DNA of 64,000 nucleotides from Ignavibacteria bacterium (lineage in GTDB: Bacteria; Bacteroidota; Ignavibacteria; Ignavibacteriales; SURF-24), in contig JAAXKN010000009.1 of NCBI GenBank assembly GCA_025612375.1, forward strand, positions 62,001 to 126,000. Direction: 5' to 3'. This document shows positions 9,190-18,828 of the stretch, one piece after another. The translations under genes were made by a program, and so were the position numbers. The number at the start of each line of letters is the position of its first letter. Within the stretch, counting starts at the first letter, position 1. Under the pieces are notes generated by a model. That model was not told where the DNA came from and did no database searches. It saw only the letters and a program-made list of their open reading frames with translations.

Positions 9190-9627
9190 TTATTTGCCTA
9201 TATCCTCGTTCCATAATTCAGGGCTTTTTTCAATAAAGCCTTCCATCATCTCAACGCACTCCTTAAGGCCAAGGACTTCAATTTTAACCCCTCTTGACGT
9301 AAGGAGCTCTTCCTCACCCATAAAAGTGCTGTTTTCACCGATAATTACTTTTGGTATGCCGTATAAAAGGACCGCGCCCGAGCACATGGAGCATGGTGAA
9401 AGTGTGGTATAAAGGACAGACTGGCGGTAGACTTCGGCCTTAAGGCGCCCGGCATTTTCCAGGGCATCCATTTCCGCGTGCAGTATTGCGCTTTTTTCCT
9501 GTATTCTTTTGTTGTGCCCGCGTCCGATAATTTTATCCTTATGGACCAGGACAGAACCTATAGGGATTCCACCTTCCAAAAGACCTTTTTGGGCTTCCTC
9601 AAATGCCGCACGCATGAACTCATCCAT
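9190..9627 (-). CDS. Cytosine deaminase, yeast FCY1-like
   Basis: A zinc-dependent deaminase of the CDA fold. The start at 9627 is chosen because GGAGG lies 5 bp upstream; the ATG four codons earlier precedes that SD. The 145-residue protein has the zinc/catalytic pair HAEMDALENAG and SPCSMCSGA. Its tail (GEEELLTSRGVKIEVL ... PELWNEDIGK) closely resembles the small fungal-type cytosine deaminases rather than TadA or GuaD. The likely reaction is cytosine to uracil plus ammonia, in the cytoplasm. It is monocistronic here, but a uracil-type permease lies 41 kb away in the same window. Confidence is high for the deaminase fold and moderate for cytosine as substrate. Confidence 0.83.
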   Translation of the reverse strand: MDEFMRAAFEEAQKGLLEGGIPIGSVLVHKDKIIGRGHNKRIQEKSAILHAEMDALENAGRLKAEVYRQSVLYTTLSPCSMCSGAVLLYGIPKVIIGENSTFMGEEELLTSRGVKIEVLGLKECVEMMEGFIEKSPELWNEDIGK

Positions 9628-9659
9628 AAAATCCTCCATTAGTTTTATAGCAGAAAAAA

Positions 9660-9687
9660 AGCCTTAAAAACGTGAGCTTTTAAGGCT
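9660..9687 (-). terminator. Bidirectional-looking terminator between the small helical gene and the deaminase
   Basis: AGCCTTAAAA and TTTTAAGGCT form a perfect 10-bp stem with an 8-nt loop. On the minus strand it is followed by TTTTTTTCTG. It lies 24 bp past the stop of the upstream gene at 9712. Confidence 0.8.
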
Positions 9688-9711
9688 TTTATTTCAAGAG
9701 GTTAAAGTCTC

Positions 9712-9936
9712 TTATTCATTTACCTGATGATCTTCAGGATTCTTGACCCCGCCTGAATAAATAGATGCCCTGAGCTCCTCAATGTTTTTATCCAAAGAAG
9801 CCAGGTGGTCAATAAACTCGGGTACTTCGCGTTCCGGCTGATGCGAAAGCATAGTCTTCATTGAATGCAGAGTCTGTTGAATGCAGGTAACCGCGTCAAA
9901 GAGCTTTTTATTAATTTCCTGCTGACTTAAAGCCAT
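9712..9936 (-). CDS. Small helical protein of unknown function
   Basis: A 74-residue protein (MALSQQEINKKLFDAVTCIQ). The start at 9934-9936 has AAAGGAGG 7 bp upstream and is preferred over an extension reaching 10011. The sequence is almost all amphipathic helix (IQQTLHSMKTML, FIDHLASLDKNIEELRASIY), which suggests a helical hairpin or small coiled-coil dimer. No signal peptide, cysteine pair or catalytic motif is present. I do not recognise the family. It is transcribed alone with its own terminator and is divergent from the tandem unknown genes that start at 10230. Confidence 0.68.
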   Translation of the reverse strand: MALSQQEINKKLFDAVTCIQQTLHSMKTMLSHQPEREVPEFIDHLASLDKNIEELRASIYSGGVKNPEDHQVNE

Positions 9937-10180
9937 AATTCCTCCTTTAGGGATTAAAATGAATACCCCTGATTTATATTTCAGTAATTTCGTATTCACT
10001 ATTCGGTCCAAAGCTAAATTCCCTGGATCGGTTAACTTAGAATATGCATTAAATAATTAAAATTCAATCATTTTCTTTCTTTTCCGCCCTTAAATGCGTA
10101 ATTCTTTGGCCAGTTTGCTAAAATCAGCCACTTCAAAGCCGGGCAGCGTAAAAAAACGAATAATAAGACAAAAAATCTTT

Positions 10181-10196
10181 TGGTACGGAATTAGTG
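10181..10196 (+). promoter_or_regulatory. TGGTACGG element, candidate sigma-54-like promoter upstream of tandem gene 1
   Basis: TGGTACGGAATTAGTG lies 34-49 bp before the start at 10230. The TGGNACG part matches a sigma-54 -24 box, but the -12 position reads GT instead of GC. The same TGGNACGG word occurs upstream of the genes at 11101 and 18900. It is a candidate element only. The rest of 9937-10229 shows no gene. Confidence 0.35.
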
Positions 10197-10229
10197 TATT
10201 AATAAGCAAATAGATCCGAGGTTTTGGAA

Positions 10230-10934
10230 ATGAACAAGTTAATACTAGATACGTTTTTATATGTAACAGATTTTGAACTGAGCTCGTATAGAATTCTGGA
10301 CAGTTTAAAAAATTACAACGGTGAATTCAACCATAACAGGCTTTACCCCGGCTTGTCAGAGCTGATAGAGTTAAATCTTCAGTTAAAAGATATAGATGAA
10401 AACAATCTGAATGACATCTATATAGAAAACTTTGCAAAGAAGAAGTCCAAAGATGAGCGCCTTATGGTTGAGACCATAGAGGTAACAGACGACTATATTC
10501 AGCAGGTAGTTGATCTTATCGAATGGGCAAAACCTCTGATCAAAGAAGCGATTGACGAGGGGAAAATCCTGTACGAATTCGTCAAAAAGAACATTTATAT
10601 TGAAGAAATCGGCATTGCCGACGCCAGCCGTGAAGAAGGCTACGTCCTTATCCCCGACAACAAGAAGTCGGTTATTCAGGTGCTCAGATACGATATTTCC
10701 ATGATGTCTACAGGGAAAAAGTCGCAGCGGAGGTTAAATACAAGGGTGCTACAGTCAGTAGACAAGATTTTTGTAAACCAGGCACCTAACGAAGTTATCA
10801 TGGATCTTTTTGAGCAGTTTGCAGATATGCCCAACTCATCAACCTTCATCTGCACGACAGACCTGGACTTTCCATTTACAGAGACAATACTTCCAGTGGT
10901 AAAAAGAAAGCTTATGTCGCGCATGGCAGCATAA
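10230..10934 (+). CDS. Unknown family, long member of a tandem paralogue pair
   Basis: A 234-residue cytoplasmic-looking protein. The start at ATG 10230 is supported by GAGG 9 bp upstream and by exact alignment with its neighbour (MNKLILDTFLYVTDFEL against MTYLTIDTFLYVNDFEL). Residues 1 to about 125 form a helical domain shared with the next gene, including the conserved stretch VVDLIEWAKPLIKEAIDEG. Residues about 130-234 form a second region (VLIPDNKKSVIQVLRYDIS ... TFICTTDLDFPFTETILPVVKRKL) that the neighbour lacks. No enzymatic motif, signal peptide or membrane segment is visible. I do not recognise the family. The second region has the look of an alpha/beta effector or binding domain, but this is inference. 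Confidence 0.75.
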   Translation: MNKLILDTFLYVTDFELSSYRILDSLKNYNGEFNHNRLYPGLSELIELNLQLKDIDENNLNDIYIENFAKKKSKDERLMVETIEVTDDYIQQVVDLIEWAKPLIKEAIDEGKILYEFVKKNIYIEEIGIADASREEGYVLIPDNKKSVIQVLRYDISMMSTGKKSQRRLNTRVLQSVDKIFVNQAPNEVIMDLFEQFADMPNSSTFICTTDLDFPFTETILPVVKRKLMSRMAA

Positions 10935-11045
10935 GAAAGTGCAATTTTAGCCAATTGTGGACGATAATATTGCGCAACTGTTCAATATTAGCCAGATTAG
11001 CTTTCAAATTTCAGTAAAATCCTATAATTGGTCTGGTTTTAATTC

Positions 11046-11062
11046 TGGAACGGTAATTGGAC
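11046..11062 (+). promoter_or_regulatory. TGGAACGG element, candidate sigma-54-like promoter upstream of tandem gene 2
   Basis: TGGAACGGTAATTGGAC matches the sigma-54 pattern TGGCACG-N4-TTGCA with one mismatch in the -24 box and one in the -12 box. It lies 39-55 bp before the start at 11101. GGAAC could instead be an ECF sigma -35 box. Confidence 0.4.
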
Positions 11063-11100
11063 TCATAATAACAGAGTTTATTTAAGAAGGGATGAAAGAA

Positions 11101-11493
11101 ATGACATACTTAACAATTGACACGTTTTTATATGTAAATGATTTTGAATTAGGCCAGTACAAAGTATTAGGCGCATTAAAGAAGTACACAGAAGAATTCC
11201 AGAATAAAAACACACACCCGTATTTAGCAGAGCTGACTTCTCTAGTAAACACGTTAATAAGAGTTGAGAAGAAAAGAAGCAAGATTATAGACCTCTTCCC
11301 TATTCCGGTTGAGAAAGTCGATGCCGAGAAAAAGCAGCTTGTCTTTGAAAATTTCGTCCTCTACAACGAAGATATTGAAAGAGTATTTGATCTTATCAAA
11401 TGGGCAATCCCAGTAATACACGACACTATAGATGAGGGCTTATGTGTCAGCAAGTCCTTTACAAAAGAGCGTTCAAGTGACGTTTTAGTTTAA
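11101..11493 (+). CDS. Unknown family, short member of the tandem paralogue pair
   Basis: A 130-residue protein homologous to the N-terminal half of the preceding gene. Shared segments include DTFLYVNDFELGQYKVLGALKKY and VFDLIKWAIPVIHDTIDEG at matching spacing. It stops where the neighbour continues into its second region, and no decayed remnant of that region is visible downstream, so it looks like a real single-domain version. The start at 11101 is chosen by alignment with the paralogue; an ATG at 11092 is an alternative. It has its own upstream TGGAACGG element and a terminator. Function unknown. Confidence 0.74.
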   Translation: MTYLTIDTFLYVNDFELGQYKVLGALKKYTEEFQNKNTHPYLAELTSLVNTLIRVEKKRSKIIDLFPIPVEKVDAEKKQLVFENFVLYNEDIERVFDLIKWAIPVIHDTIDEGLCVSKSFTKERSSDVLV

Positions 11494-11536
11494 GGAAAAA
11501 GAGTTTTAGAGTTATTTTTTATCCTCTCATTTCAAT

Positions 11537-11560
11537 CCCCATAACAGCAATGATATGGGG
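11537..11560 (+). terminator. Terminator after the tandem paralogues
   Basis: CCCCATA and TATGGGG form a 7-bp stem, followed by GTTTTCTATTTT on the plus strand. It lies 43 bp past the stop of the short paralogue. Confidence 0.65.
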
Positions 11561-11728
11561 GTTTTCTATTTTAAACCGATATATAGTAAGACAGGTCTAA
11601 TAATTAAATCAAAAAGAGGGTTAATCCTGAACTTCCCAAAATTAAAACTGTTTAAATGAGCAGGAGTCTTTTAAATTTAAAAAACCCTCTTTTTTTATTA
11701 TCTTTGAATAGTTTAACAGGAAACTCAT

Positions 11729-12946
11729 ATGAACAGAAATAAAATTATTCTTACCGGATTTTTTGTGCTAGTCATGATTTCCGCGGTTTTTGCCTACAGG
11801 CTCTTTTCAACGGACAAGGCAGGCAAGGATCTTTACTTTAATGTAAATGGCGGCGAGCGTACTCACGTTGTTACAACGCAGGAGCGTCAGGCGGTAAATG
11901 ATCAGATTACTTCATCGAGGAATAATCTCATTACTGAAACCGTAAAGGCTGTAAGTCCGGCCGTTGTAGGCATTAACGTCACCGAAGTGGTTCAGTACCA
12001 GGATCCCTGGGCAAGCGACCCGTTTTTCAGGCAGTTTTTCGGCGACCGGTCGTACAATCAGGAAGTAAAAAGCCTTGGTTCAGGCACAATAATTTCGCCT
12101 GACGGCTACATCCTTACCAATGATCACGTTGCCGGCAACGGAGTAAAGATTACGGTTACAATGACAAACGGCAAACAGTTAACGGCAAGGAAGATCGGGA
12201 CCGATCCGGCAAGTGATGTATGCCTTCTTAAGATTGACGGGAATAATCTTCCCTACATCCCGATGGGGAACTCGGATGATGTTTTAACAGGAGAATGGGT
12301 AATTGCATTGGGCAACCCGTTCGGGCTTTTTGAAATCAATGACCAGCCGACGGTTACAGTTGGTGTCATCAGCGCCAAGGGGATGAATCTTGAGCCTGAT
12401 AACAACAGGTATTACCTCGGCATGCTTCAGACAGATGCGGCAATCAACCGAGGCAACAGCGGCGGGCCGCTTGTCAATTCCGTAGGTGAGCTGATTGGAA
12501 TGAACACTTTAATTTATACAGCCGACGGCTCTTCAGGAAACATTGGACTTGGTTTTGCAATACCGATCAATAAGGCCAAGAGGATCATTACAGAGCTGAA
12601 GGCAAAAGGCATTGTAGACAGGAATTTCAAGATTGGTCTTGACGCACAGACAATTGACGAAGGGATTGCAGAATATTATAAGCTTGCAAGCACCCGGGGA
12701 GCCATTGTTACTGACGTAAAGCGCAACTCCCCTGCCGAGAAGGCCGGTCTGGAGCCGGGCGACATTATTGTGGAAGTTGAGGGCAACAAGATCATTAACC
12801 GCGGAAGCCTGGTAGGAGTATTCCAGGAGTTCCGTACGGGACAGACTATTAGTTTGACTATAATTAGGGAAAAACAAACATTAAACAAAAAAATGAGGCT
12901 TGAAAAAGCAGATGATCGAAAGATATACACTCCCCGAAATGGGTAA
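11729..12946 (+). CDS. HtrA/DegP-type serine protease, membrane-anchored, one PDZ domain
   Basis: A periplasmic protein quality-control protease of the DegS/DegP class, 405 residues. An N-terminal hydrophobic segment (about residues 6-24) acts as anchor or uncleaved signal. The trypsin-like domain has H133 (TNDHVAG), D163 (SDVCLLK) and S244 (RGNSGGP). A single PDZ domain (about 290-395) contains the ligand loop region NSPAEKAGLEPGDIIVEV. One PDZ plus a membrane anchor fits DegS-like architecture better than two-PDZ DegP. Its 3' end overlaps the purB start by 35 bp, so the genes are cotranscribed. A TATCTTTG motif just upstream, at about 11699, resembles the Bacteroidota -7 box. Confidence 0.93.
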   Translation: MNRNKIILTGFFVLVMISAVFAYRLFSTDKAGKDLYFNVNGGERTHVVTTQERQAVNDQITSSRNNLITETVKAVSPAVVGINVTEVVQYQDPWASDPFFRQFFGDRSYNQEVKSLGSGTIISPDGYILTNDHVAGNGVKITVTMTNGKQLTARKIGTDPASDVCLLKIDGNNLPYIPMGNSDDVLTGEWVIALGNPFGLFEINDQPTVTVGVISAKGMNLEPDNNRYYLGMLQTDAAINRGNSGGPLVNSVGELIGMNTLIYTADGSSGNIGLGFAIPINKAKRIITELKAKGIVDRNFKIGLDAQTIDEGIAEYYKLASTRGAIVTDVKRNSPAEKAGLEPGDIIVEVEGNKIINRGSLVGVFQEFRTGQTISLTIIREKQTLNKKMRLEKADDRKIYTPRNG

Positions 12947-14213
12947 AATCTGGCAGGATGAGTTTAAGTACCAGACATGGCTCAAAATTGAAATCCTCGC
13001 CTGTGAAGCAAGAGCTGCAATGGGAGAAATCCCGCAAAAAGATGTTGAGGTAATTAAGGCAAAAGCCAATTTCGATATCAAAAGGGTTCTTGAAATTGAA
13101 GAAACCACAAAACATGACGTAATTGCTTTTCTTACAAATGTTGCTGAATATGTAGGGCCCGAAGCAAGGCATATTCATTATGGAATGACGAGTTCAGACG
13201 TTCTGGATACCTCGCTTTCCTATCAGATGAAGACTGCAGGCGAACTTTTAATGAAAAAGCTCCTGGATTTTAAGGCGGTCTTAAAGGAAAGGGCTTTAGA
13301 GCACAAAAACACTCTCTGTGTTGGGCGCAGCCACGGCATACATGCCGAACCTACAACTATGGGACTAAAGTTTGCACTCTGGTATGAAGAGACCAGGCGC
13401 AACATTACAAGGCTTGAGGCCGCAATAAAATCTATCAGCGTAGGGCAGATCTCCGGCGCCGTAGGGACGTTTGAACACCTGTCACCCAAAGTTGAAGAAT
13501 ATGTATGCAATAAAATGGGTCTTAGCCCTGCTCCTGTTTCAACACAGGTAATACAGCGCGACCGTCATGCCGAGTTTCTTACGACACTGGCAATTATAGG
13601 CACCACACTTGAGAAGATCTCAGTTGAGATCCGCCACCTTCAGAGGACTGAAGTCCTGGAGGCGGAAGAATACTTCTCCAAGGGGCAGAAGGGTTCTTCG
13701 GCCATGCCGCACAAGCGCAATCCGATTACGTGCGAGAGGATTACAGGGCTTTCAAGGCTTTTAAGGAGCAACTCGATGGCAGCCATGGAAAACGTTGCAC
13801 TCTGGCATGAGCGCGACATATCACATTCCTCTGTGGAAAGAGTAATTGTGCCTGACAGTTGTATTATACTCGATTATATGTTACATTTATCTATAAAATT
13901 GATCAAGAACCTTCTGGTATACCCGGAAAACATGCTGAAGAATCTGAATCTGACGCGCGGGCTCATATTCTCACAGACTGTGCTTCTTAAGCTGGTAAGC
14001 AAGGGTGCAACAAGAGAAGATGCCTACAAGATGGTACAGACTCCGGCCATGGAAGTCTGGGCAGACAAGGGTAAAGACCTGAAAAGCGAGCTTTTGAAGT
14101 CTGAAGAGGTAAGTAAATATTTAAGCGAGCAGGAGCTCTCAGAGATATTCGGAAATCAGGCTACTCTGAAGAACGTAGATTTCATTTTTGCCAGAACCGT
14201 TGAAAAAGATTAG
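12912..14213 (+). CDS. purB: Adenylosuccinate lyase
   Basis: PurB catalyses two steps of purine synthesis: SAICAR to AICAR plus fumarate, and adenylosuccinate to AMP plus fumarate. The fumarase/lyase signature KGSSAMPHKRNP is present, together with TSSDVLDTSLSYQ, GRSHGIHAEPTT and the C-terminal NLTRGLIFSQ. The start at ATG 12912 (MIERYTLPEMGKIW) gives 433 residues, the usual length, and lies inside the end of the htrA-type gene. An upstream TTG at 12900 is possible but less likely. The product is a cytoplasmic homotetramer in known cases. Confidence 0.96.
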   Translation: MIERYTLPEMGKIWQDEFKYQTWLKIEILACEARAAMGEIPQKDVEVIKAKANFDIKRVLEIEETTKHDVIAFLTNVAEYVGPEARHIHYGMTSSDVLDTSLSYQMKTAGELLMKKLLDFKAVLKERALEHKNTLCVGRSHGIHAEPTTMGLKFALWYEETRRNITRLEAAIKSISVGQISGAVGTFEHLSPKVEEYVCNKMGLSPAPVSTQVIQRDRHAEFLTTLAIIGTTLEKISVEIRHLQRTEVLEAEEYFSKGQKGSSAMPHKRNPITCERITGLSRLLRSNSMAAMENVALWHERDISHSSVERVIVPDSCIILDYMLHLSIKLIKNLLVYPENMLKNLNLTRGLIFSQTVLLKLVSKGATREDAYKMVQTPAMEVWADKGKDLKSELLKSEEVSKYLSEQELSEIFGNQATLKNVDFIFARTVEKD

Positions 14214-14288
14214 ACAGGCGTTTAATGTTATAGAAAAAGTGTTATATTATAAAGAGGGCTGTTCCTAAAAAGAGCCATTACAAGAGGG

Positions 14289-14314
14289 GCCAATGTAAAG
14301 AAATTTACATTGGC
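14289..14314 (+). terminator. Strong hairpin between purB and the histidine kinase gene
   Basis: GCCAATGTAAA and TTTACATTGGC form a perfect 11-bp stem with a 4-nt loop, followed by ACCGTTATTTTTGG. It lies 75 bp past the purB stop. The other parts of 14214-14492 show no gene. Confidence 0.6.
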
Positions 14315-14492
14315 ACCGTTATTTTTGGAAGCATAAAATAAAATCAGTGATGCATTTCGGCAGTTTTTTCCGGAAACATAGCAGGCATCAGAATTTTCCC
14401 ATCCCCTGAGATTCACCCCCGTTTTTCTGAAAGATTTAATGCTTCAGAGGTGCCGGCTTTAGGAACTGAAATAATGTTAATGAGGGCACAAA

Positions 14493-17210
14493 ATGGAACA
14501 GAATCAAATTGCCAGGGCCTTAAAGGAAAGTGAAGACCGGTACAGGCAGCTGGTGGAATATCTTTCGGACGCAATAATCGTTCATTCGAGCGCCCAGATC
14601 TCATTTATTAATCCGGCAGGGCTGGAGCTCCTGGGAGCTGCATCCATTCAGCAAATTTTAGGCAAAGCCTTCATCAACTTTGTACATCCTTCCGACAGGG
14701 AATGCGTCCAGGAGCGCTTCAGGAAAGTAATAGTTGAAGGGGTTGAAAGCGGCTACTTTGAAGAAAGGCTGATGAGGCTGGACGGGAGTGAAATATTTGC
14801 CGAGACCATGCTCTCCCCTTTTACATTTCAGGGCGAGTGGGCAATTCTTATTGTAACGCACGACATCACAGGCAGAAAGCAGACCGAACAGGCTTTAAGA
14901 GAAAGTGAGGAACGCTTTAAGACAATGGTTCAGAACATAAGCGGCTATATATACAGCGTAACTTACAAGGGGAAAAAAGCCGTTTCTTCGTATCACAGCC
15001 CACAATGCCTCGTTATTACTGGATACTCCCCCGAGGAGTATCAGGAAGACCCCGATCTCTGGATAAAGATGGTTTATAAAGACGACCACGATCACGTTCA
15101 GATGGTTTTTGATTCCCTGAAGGAAAATCCGCAGCAGACGAGAGTCGAGCACAGGATTAACCATAAGGACGGCTCGATAAGGTGGATTGAGAACACGTAT
15201 ACTCTTCAGATAAATGAATCCGGCGAAATAGAAAGGATGGACGGGTTCATAATCGATATAACTGACCGAAAAACTGCAGAAAACGCGCTTCACGAGCAGT
15301 ATTTTTTCCTCCAGAGGCTTATTGACACCATACCTAACCCAATTTTCTACAAAGACATTAACGGGGTTTTCCAGGGTTGTAATATTGCCTATGAAAAGCT
15401 CATGGGGGCAAGCAGATTTGAAATTATAGGGAAAACTGTATTTGATCTGATGTCGAAAAGTGTTGCCCTGAGCATACAAAAGTATGACGAGGAGCTTTAC
15501 AGGCGCCGCGGAGTACAGATCTATGAAACTGAATTTGAGACACGGGACAGGAGAACGCTCAGCCTGATTCTAAATAAAGCGCTTTATTTCAATACTGACG
15601 GGACAGTTGCAGGGCATGTGGGGGTTTTGCTGGATGTTACGACATTAAAGCAGACACAGGAAGAGCTGAGGAGGGCTTTGCAGGAGCTGCGCGAGATGGC
15701 GATAATAATTAACAAGAGTCCTGCAATTGTATTTCTCTGGAAGGCAGTTGACAGCTGGCCCGTTGAATTTGTTTCAGATAATATAAATCAGTTCGGCTAC
15801 AATTCAGAGGACCTGATTAAAGGAAAGATAAAATTCTCGCAGATAATTCATCCGGACGACCTGCCCAGAATTGCAGCTGAAATGAACAGTTTTATGCTTG
15901 AGGAGGTAAACGAGTTTATACAGGATTACAGAATTCTGACCAAGGAAGGTGAAACCCGCTGGGTGGACGACCGAACATGGATAAGGAAGGATGAAAGCGG
16001 CAAGGTTACGCATTATCAGGGTATAATAATAGACATTACGACCAGGAAAAATGCCGAGCAGATGGTGCGGGAAAGTGAAGAGCGATACAGGGCGCTTGCT
16101 GAAAACTCCTATGACCTGATAAGTGAAATAAGCCAGGATCTGAAGTTCCTTTATCTGAGTCCCAACTTTTACGACGTCCTGGGATACCATCCCCCGGAAC
16201 TGATAAACAAGAGCATACTGGAGCTTGTGCATCCGGATGACGTGCCGTCGGCACTTTCATCCTTAAGGAGGGAATCAGGAAGTGCAGCACTTCGTTTCAG
16301 GCACAAGCAGGGAGAATGGTTCTGGTTTGAAAGCACGGGGAAGAAATTCCGCACGGCGCAGGGTGAAAACCGTGGTGTTATAGTTTCGCGCGACATTTCC
16401 GAGCGCAAGCGCCTGGAGCAGCAGATAATTCAGACCGAGAAGCTGATGGCCGTAGGTGAAATGTCGGCAATGATTGCCCATGAATTCAGAAATGCGCTCA
16501 CCTCAATTAAAATGATACTTCAGCTTCAGGGCGAGTCGGAGAACCTGACTATCTCAGAGAAGGAATCCTTTGGAGTAGCAATTAATTCCATTTATCACAT
16601 GGAATCTGTTGTGCAGCAGCTTTTGAACTTTGCCCACCCTGCCCCGATGGAGTCGCAGATTGAGGACTTAAACAGGGTTATGAGTGACTGTCTGCCTTTT
16701 ATAGATCTCCAGGCAGCAAAAAAATCGATACACGTTGTAAAGAAAATAGAGCAAAACCTTCCCAAAATGCCGCTAAACTCGGCAGGTCTTAAAGATGCAA
16801 TTATAAATCTCGTCTTAAATGCGGCGCAGGCATTTGACAGCGGCGGGAGCCAGGATAGAAGAAGAATTTCCATTATGCTAAAGAAAGTTGTACTGGATGA
16901 AACCCTGAGGGATTACGATTTCAGCGCCAGCGGCGATCACATGCTGATAAAGTACAGGAATGAGGAAAACCACGAGGTTGTTCTTGAGAAAGGCTGCCAG
17001 TGCGTGCTGATTGAAATTTCAGACAACGGCCCGGGCATACCAGAGGAAATTCTGGAGAAGATTTTTGAGCCTTTCTTTACCACAAAGGAAAAGGGTTCAG
17101 GCCTCGGGCTTCCGATAGTAAAAAGGACTGTAAATGCGCACGGAGGGGTAATTCAGGTCTTCAGCCGTGTAAATGAGGGTACGACATTCAGGATTTACCT
17201 GCCGGTTTGA
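14493..17210 (+). CDS. Cytoplasmic multi-PAS sensor histidine kinase
   Basis: A 905-residue kinase without signal peptide or membrane segments. Five PAS/PAC units can be followed at about 10-130, 140-260, 270-390, 400-520 and 525-640; several are separated by repeats of the linker ESEERY/ESEDRY and end in motifs such as [17 protein letters not shown] and VSRDISERK. The HisKA domain has phospho-acceptor H663 (IAHEFRNAL). The ATPase domain has the N box [10 protein letters not shown], the G1 box DNGPGIP and the G2 box GSGLGLP. The form matches soluble NtrB-like kinases that sense redox or small ligands. It ends 41 bp before an NtrC-type response regulator, its likely partner. The sensed signal is unknown. 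Confidence 0.94.
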   Translation: MEQNQIARALKESEDRYRQLVEYLSDAIIVHSSAQISFINPAGLELLGAASIQQILGKAFINFVHPSDRECVQERFRKVIVEGVESGYFEERLMRLDGSEIFAETMLSPFTFQGEWAILIVTHDITGRKQTEQALRESEERFKTMVQNISGYIYSVTYKGKKAVSSYHSPQCLVITGYSPEEYQEDPDLWIKMVYKDDHDHVQMVFDSLKENPQQTRVEHRINHKDGSIRWIENTYTLQINESGEIERMDGFIIDITDRKTAENALHEQYFFLQRLIDTIPNPIFYKDINGVFQGCNIAYEKLMGASRFEIIGKTVFDLMSKSVALSIQKYDEELYRRRGVQIYETEFETRDRRTLSLILNKALYFNTDGTVAGHVGVLLDVTTLKQTQEELRRALQELREMAIIINKSPAIVFLWKAVDSWPVEFVSDNINQFGYNSEDLIKGKIKFSQIIHPDDLPRIAAEMNSFMLEEVNEFIQDYRILTKEGETRWVDDRTWIRKDESGKVTHYQGIIIDITTRKNAEQMVRESEERYRALAENSYDLISEISQDLKFLYLSPNFYDVLGYHPPELINKSILELVHPDDVPSALSSLRRESGSAALRFRHKQGEWFWFESTGKKFRTAQGENRGVIVSRDISERKRLEQQIIQTEKLMAVGEMSAMIAHEFRNALTSIKMILQLQGESENLTISEKESFGVAINSIYHMESVVQQLLNFAHPAPMESQIEDLNRVMSDCLPFIDLQAAKKSIHVVKKIEQNLPKMPLNSAGLKDAIINLVLNAAQAFDSGGSQDRRRISIMLKKVVLDETLRDYDFSASGDHMLIKYRNEENHEVVLEKGCQCVLIEISDNGPGIPEEILEKIFEPFFTTKEKGSGLGLPIVKRTVNAHGGVIQVFSRVNEGTTFRIYLPV

Positions 17211-17251
17211 AAAAGAAAAATGTGATGAAATAAAGTAATACAAAGGGAAAA

Positions 17252-18655
17252 ATGTCTGAAAAGCCAAGAATACTGATTGCCGATGATGACGAGAAGATCC
17301 TTTATGCATTCATGGAGCTGCTGAAGAAAGACAACTATAATGGAATAGTTGCCAGAAACGGCGAAGAAGCCTTAATAAAGGCATCGGAAGAAAAGCCGGA
17401 GGTAATATTTCTGGATATAACGATGCCCAGGTTCAACGGGCTGGATGTGCTGGAAGAGATAAAAAAGACAGATCCGCAGATCCCTGTTATTATTATCACA
17501 GGTTTCGGCACAATGAATACCGCTATTAAGGCGATAAAGCATGGTGCCTTTGAATATCTGACCAAGCCTTTGGACCTGACAAAAATAAGGTCTGTTATAA
17601 AGCAGGCACTTGCAAGCACACAAAGCTCTATCGTGACATTTAAGGACCAGGAGCACTACGATGCCCAGATTGTGGAGCGCTATGAACTGATTGGTAAAAG
17701 CGCCCTCATGCTTGAGGTCTACAAGCTTATAGGATCGATATCGATGACTCCAAATAACACCTCAGTACTCATTACAGGAGAAAGCGGCACAGGCAAGGAG
17801 CTTATAGCCCGGGCAATTCATAACAACAGTGAAAACTGCAATGAGCCTTTTATTGCAATAAACTGTGCGGCTTTTCCCGAGACTCTGCTTGAGTCGGAGC
17901 TTTTCGGCTATGAAAAGGGAGCTTTTACAGGGGCAATGGACAGGAAGCTCGGGAAGTTTGAGATTGCAGGAGAAGGCACAATATTCTTAGATGAGATAAG
18001 CAATCTGTCGTTAAATCTGCAGCAAAAGCTCCTGAGGGTAATACAAAACCGTGAATTTGAGCGTGTGGGAGGAAACGAGATTATTCCTGTACAGGCCAGG
18101 TTTATTGCAGCAACAAACATAGAGATTGTACCCGAGGTAAAAAAAGGGAATTTCAGGGAGGACCTTTATTACAGGCTTAACGTGGCCGCTGTAAACCTCT
18201 CCCCTTTGCGTGAAAGAAAGGAAGACATACCCCATCTTGCAAATTATTTCCTCTCAAAATATAATTACCAGTTAAAAAAGTCGATAAAGGGCTTTTCAGA
18301 CGAAGCCATGCAGATGCTTTTGTCCTACAATTATCCGGGCAACGTAAGGGAGCTTCAAAATCTGATTGAAAGGGCTGTTATGCTTTCAAAATCGGACGTT
18401 ATACTGCCCGAGGTTCTAAGCGAGCTGACCTCAGTAGACGGCAATAAGGATTATACGATTCCGATAATAAGCCAGGATTTCGGTAAGGCAAAGGAATATA
18501 TTATCGGATTATTTGAAAAAGAGTTCGTGGTAAACCAGCTGATAGAGAACTCGGGAAATGTTTCAAAAGCCGCTCAAAATTCAAATATGACGCGTCAGAA
18601 CTTCCAAAGAATGATGCGAAAGCACGATATAAAAGCCGACCAGTTCCGCAGGTAA
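17252..18655 (+). CDS. Sigma-54-dependent response regulator, NtrC family
   Basis: A 467-residue activator with three domains. The receiver (residues 5-120) has DDDE and phospho-acceptor D55 (IFLDITMPR). The AAA+ domain (about 150-385) has Walker A GESGTGKE and the sigma-54 contact loop GAFTGA. The C-terminal Fis-type helix-turn-helix (about 430-462) reads NVSKAAQNSNMTRQNFQRMM. It should be activated by the upstream five-PAS kinase and drive open-complex formation at sigma-54 promoters, which implies an rpoN gene elsewhere. Candidate targets are discussed under the palindrome at 18741 and the element at 18829. Confidence 0.95.
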   Translation: MSEKPRILIADDDEKILYAFMELLKKDNYNGIVARNGEEALIKASEEKPEVIFLDITMPRFNGLDVLEEIKKTDPQIPVIIITGFGTMNTAIKAIKHGAFEYLTKPLDLTKIRSVIKQALASTQSSIVTFKDQEHYDAQIVERYELIGKSALMLEVYKLIGSISMTPNNTSVLITGESGTGKELIARAIHNNSENCNEPFIAINCAAFPETLLESELFGYEKGAFTGAMDRKLGKFEIAGEGTIFLDEISNLSLNLQQKLLRVIQNREFERVGGNEIIPVQARFIAATNIEIVPEVKKGNFREDLYYRLNVAAVNLSPLRERKEDIPHLANYFLSKYNYQLKKSIKGFSDEAMQMLLSYNYPGNVRELQNLIERAVMLSKSDVILPEVLSELTSVDGNKDYTIPIISQDFGKAKEYIIGLFEKEFVVNQLIENSGNVSKAAQNSNMTRQNFQRMMRKHDIKADQFRR

Positions 18656-18740
18656 TATTGGTATTATTACGGACCTGCCTTTCTCCATGTAAAACAACAA
18701 GCCTGTATGTTTTGTAAAAAACGGGTACTACAACTCGCAG

Positions 18741-18756
18741 TTTACACAAGTGTAAA
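18741..18756 (+). promoter_or_regulatory. Perfect 16-bp palindrome, candidate activator-binding site
   Basis: TTTACACAAGTGTAAA is a perfect dyad (7-bp arms, 2-bp centre). It lies about 75 bp upstream of the TGGCACG element and just downstream of the NtrC-type gene, the usual place for an enhancer of a sigma-54 activator. It has no T-run and is too short a stem with too tight a loop for a good terminator. Confidence 0.45.
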
Positions 18757-18828
18757 TTCGGAATTTACGTCCTCTGAAAAAATAATTAATGAAACTTGAT
18801 TTTTAGCCCATTTATTATACTTTAATAG

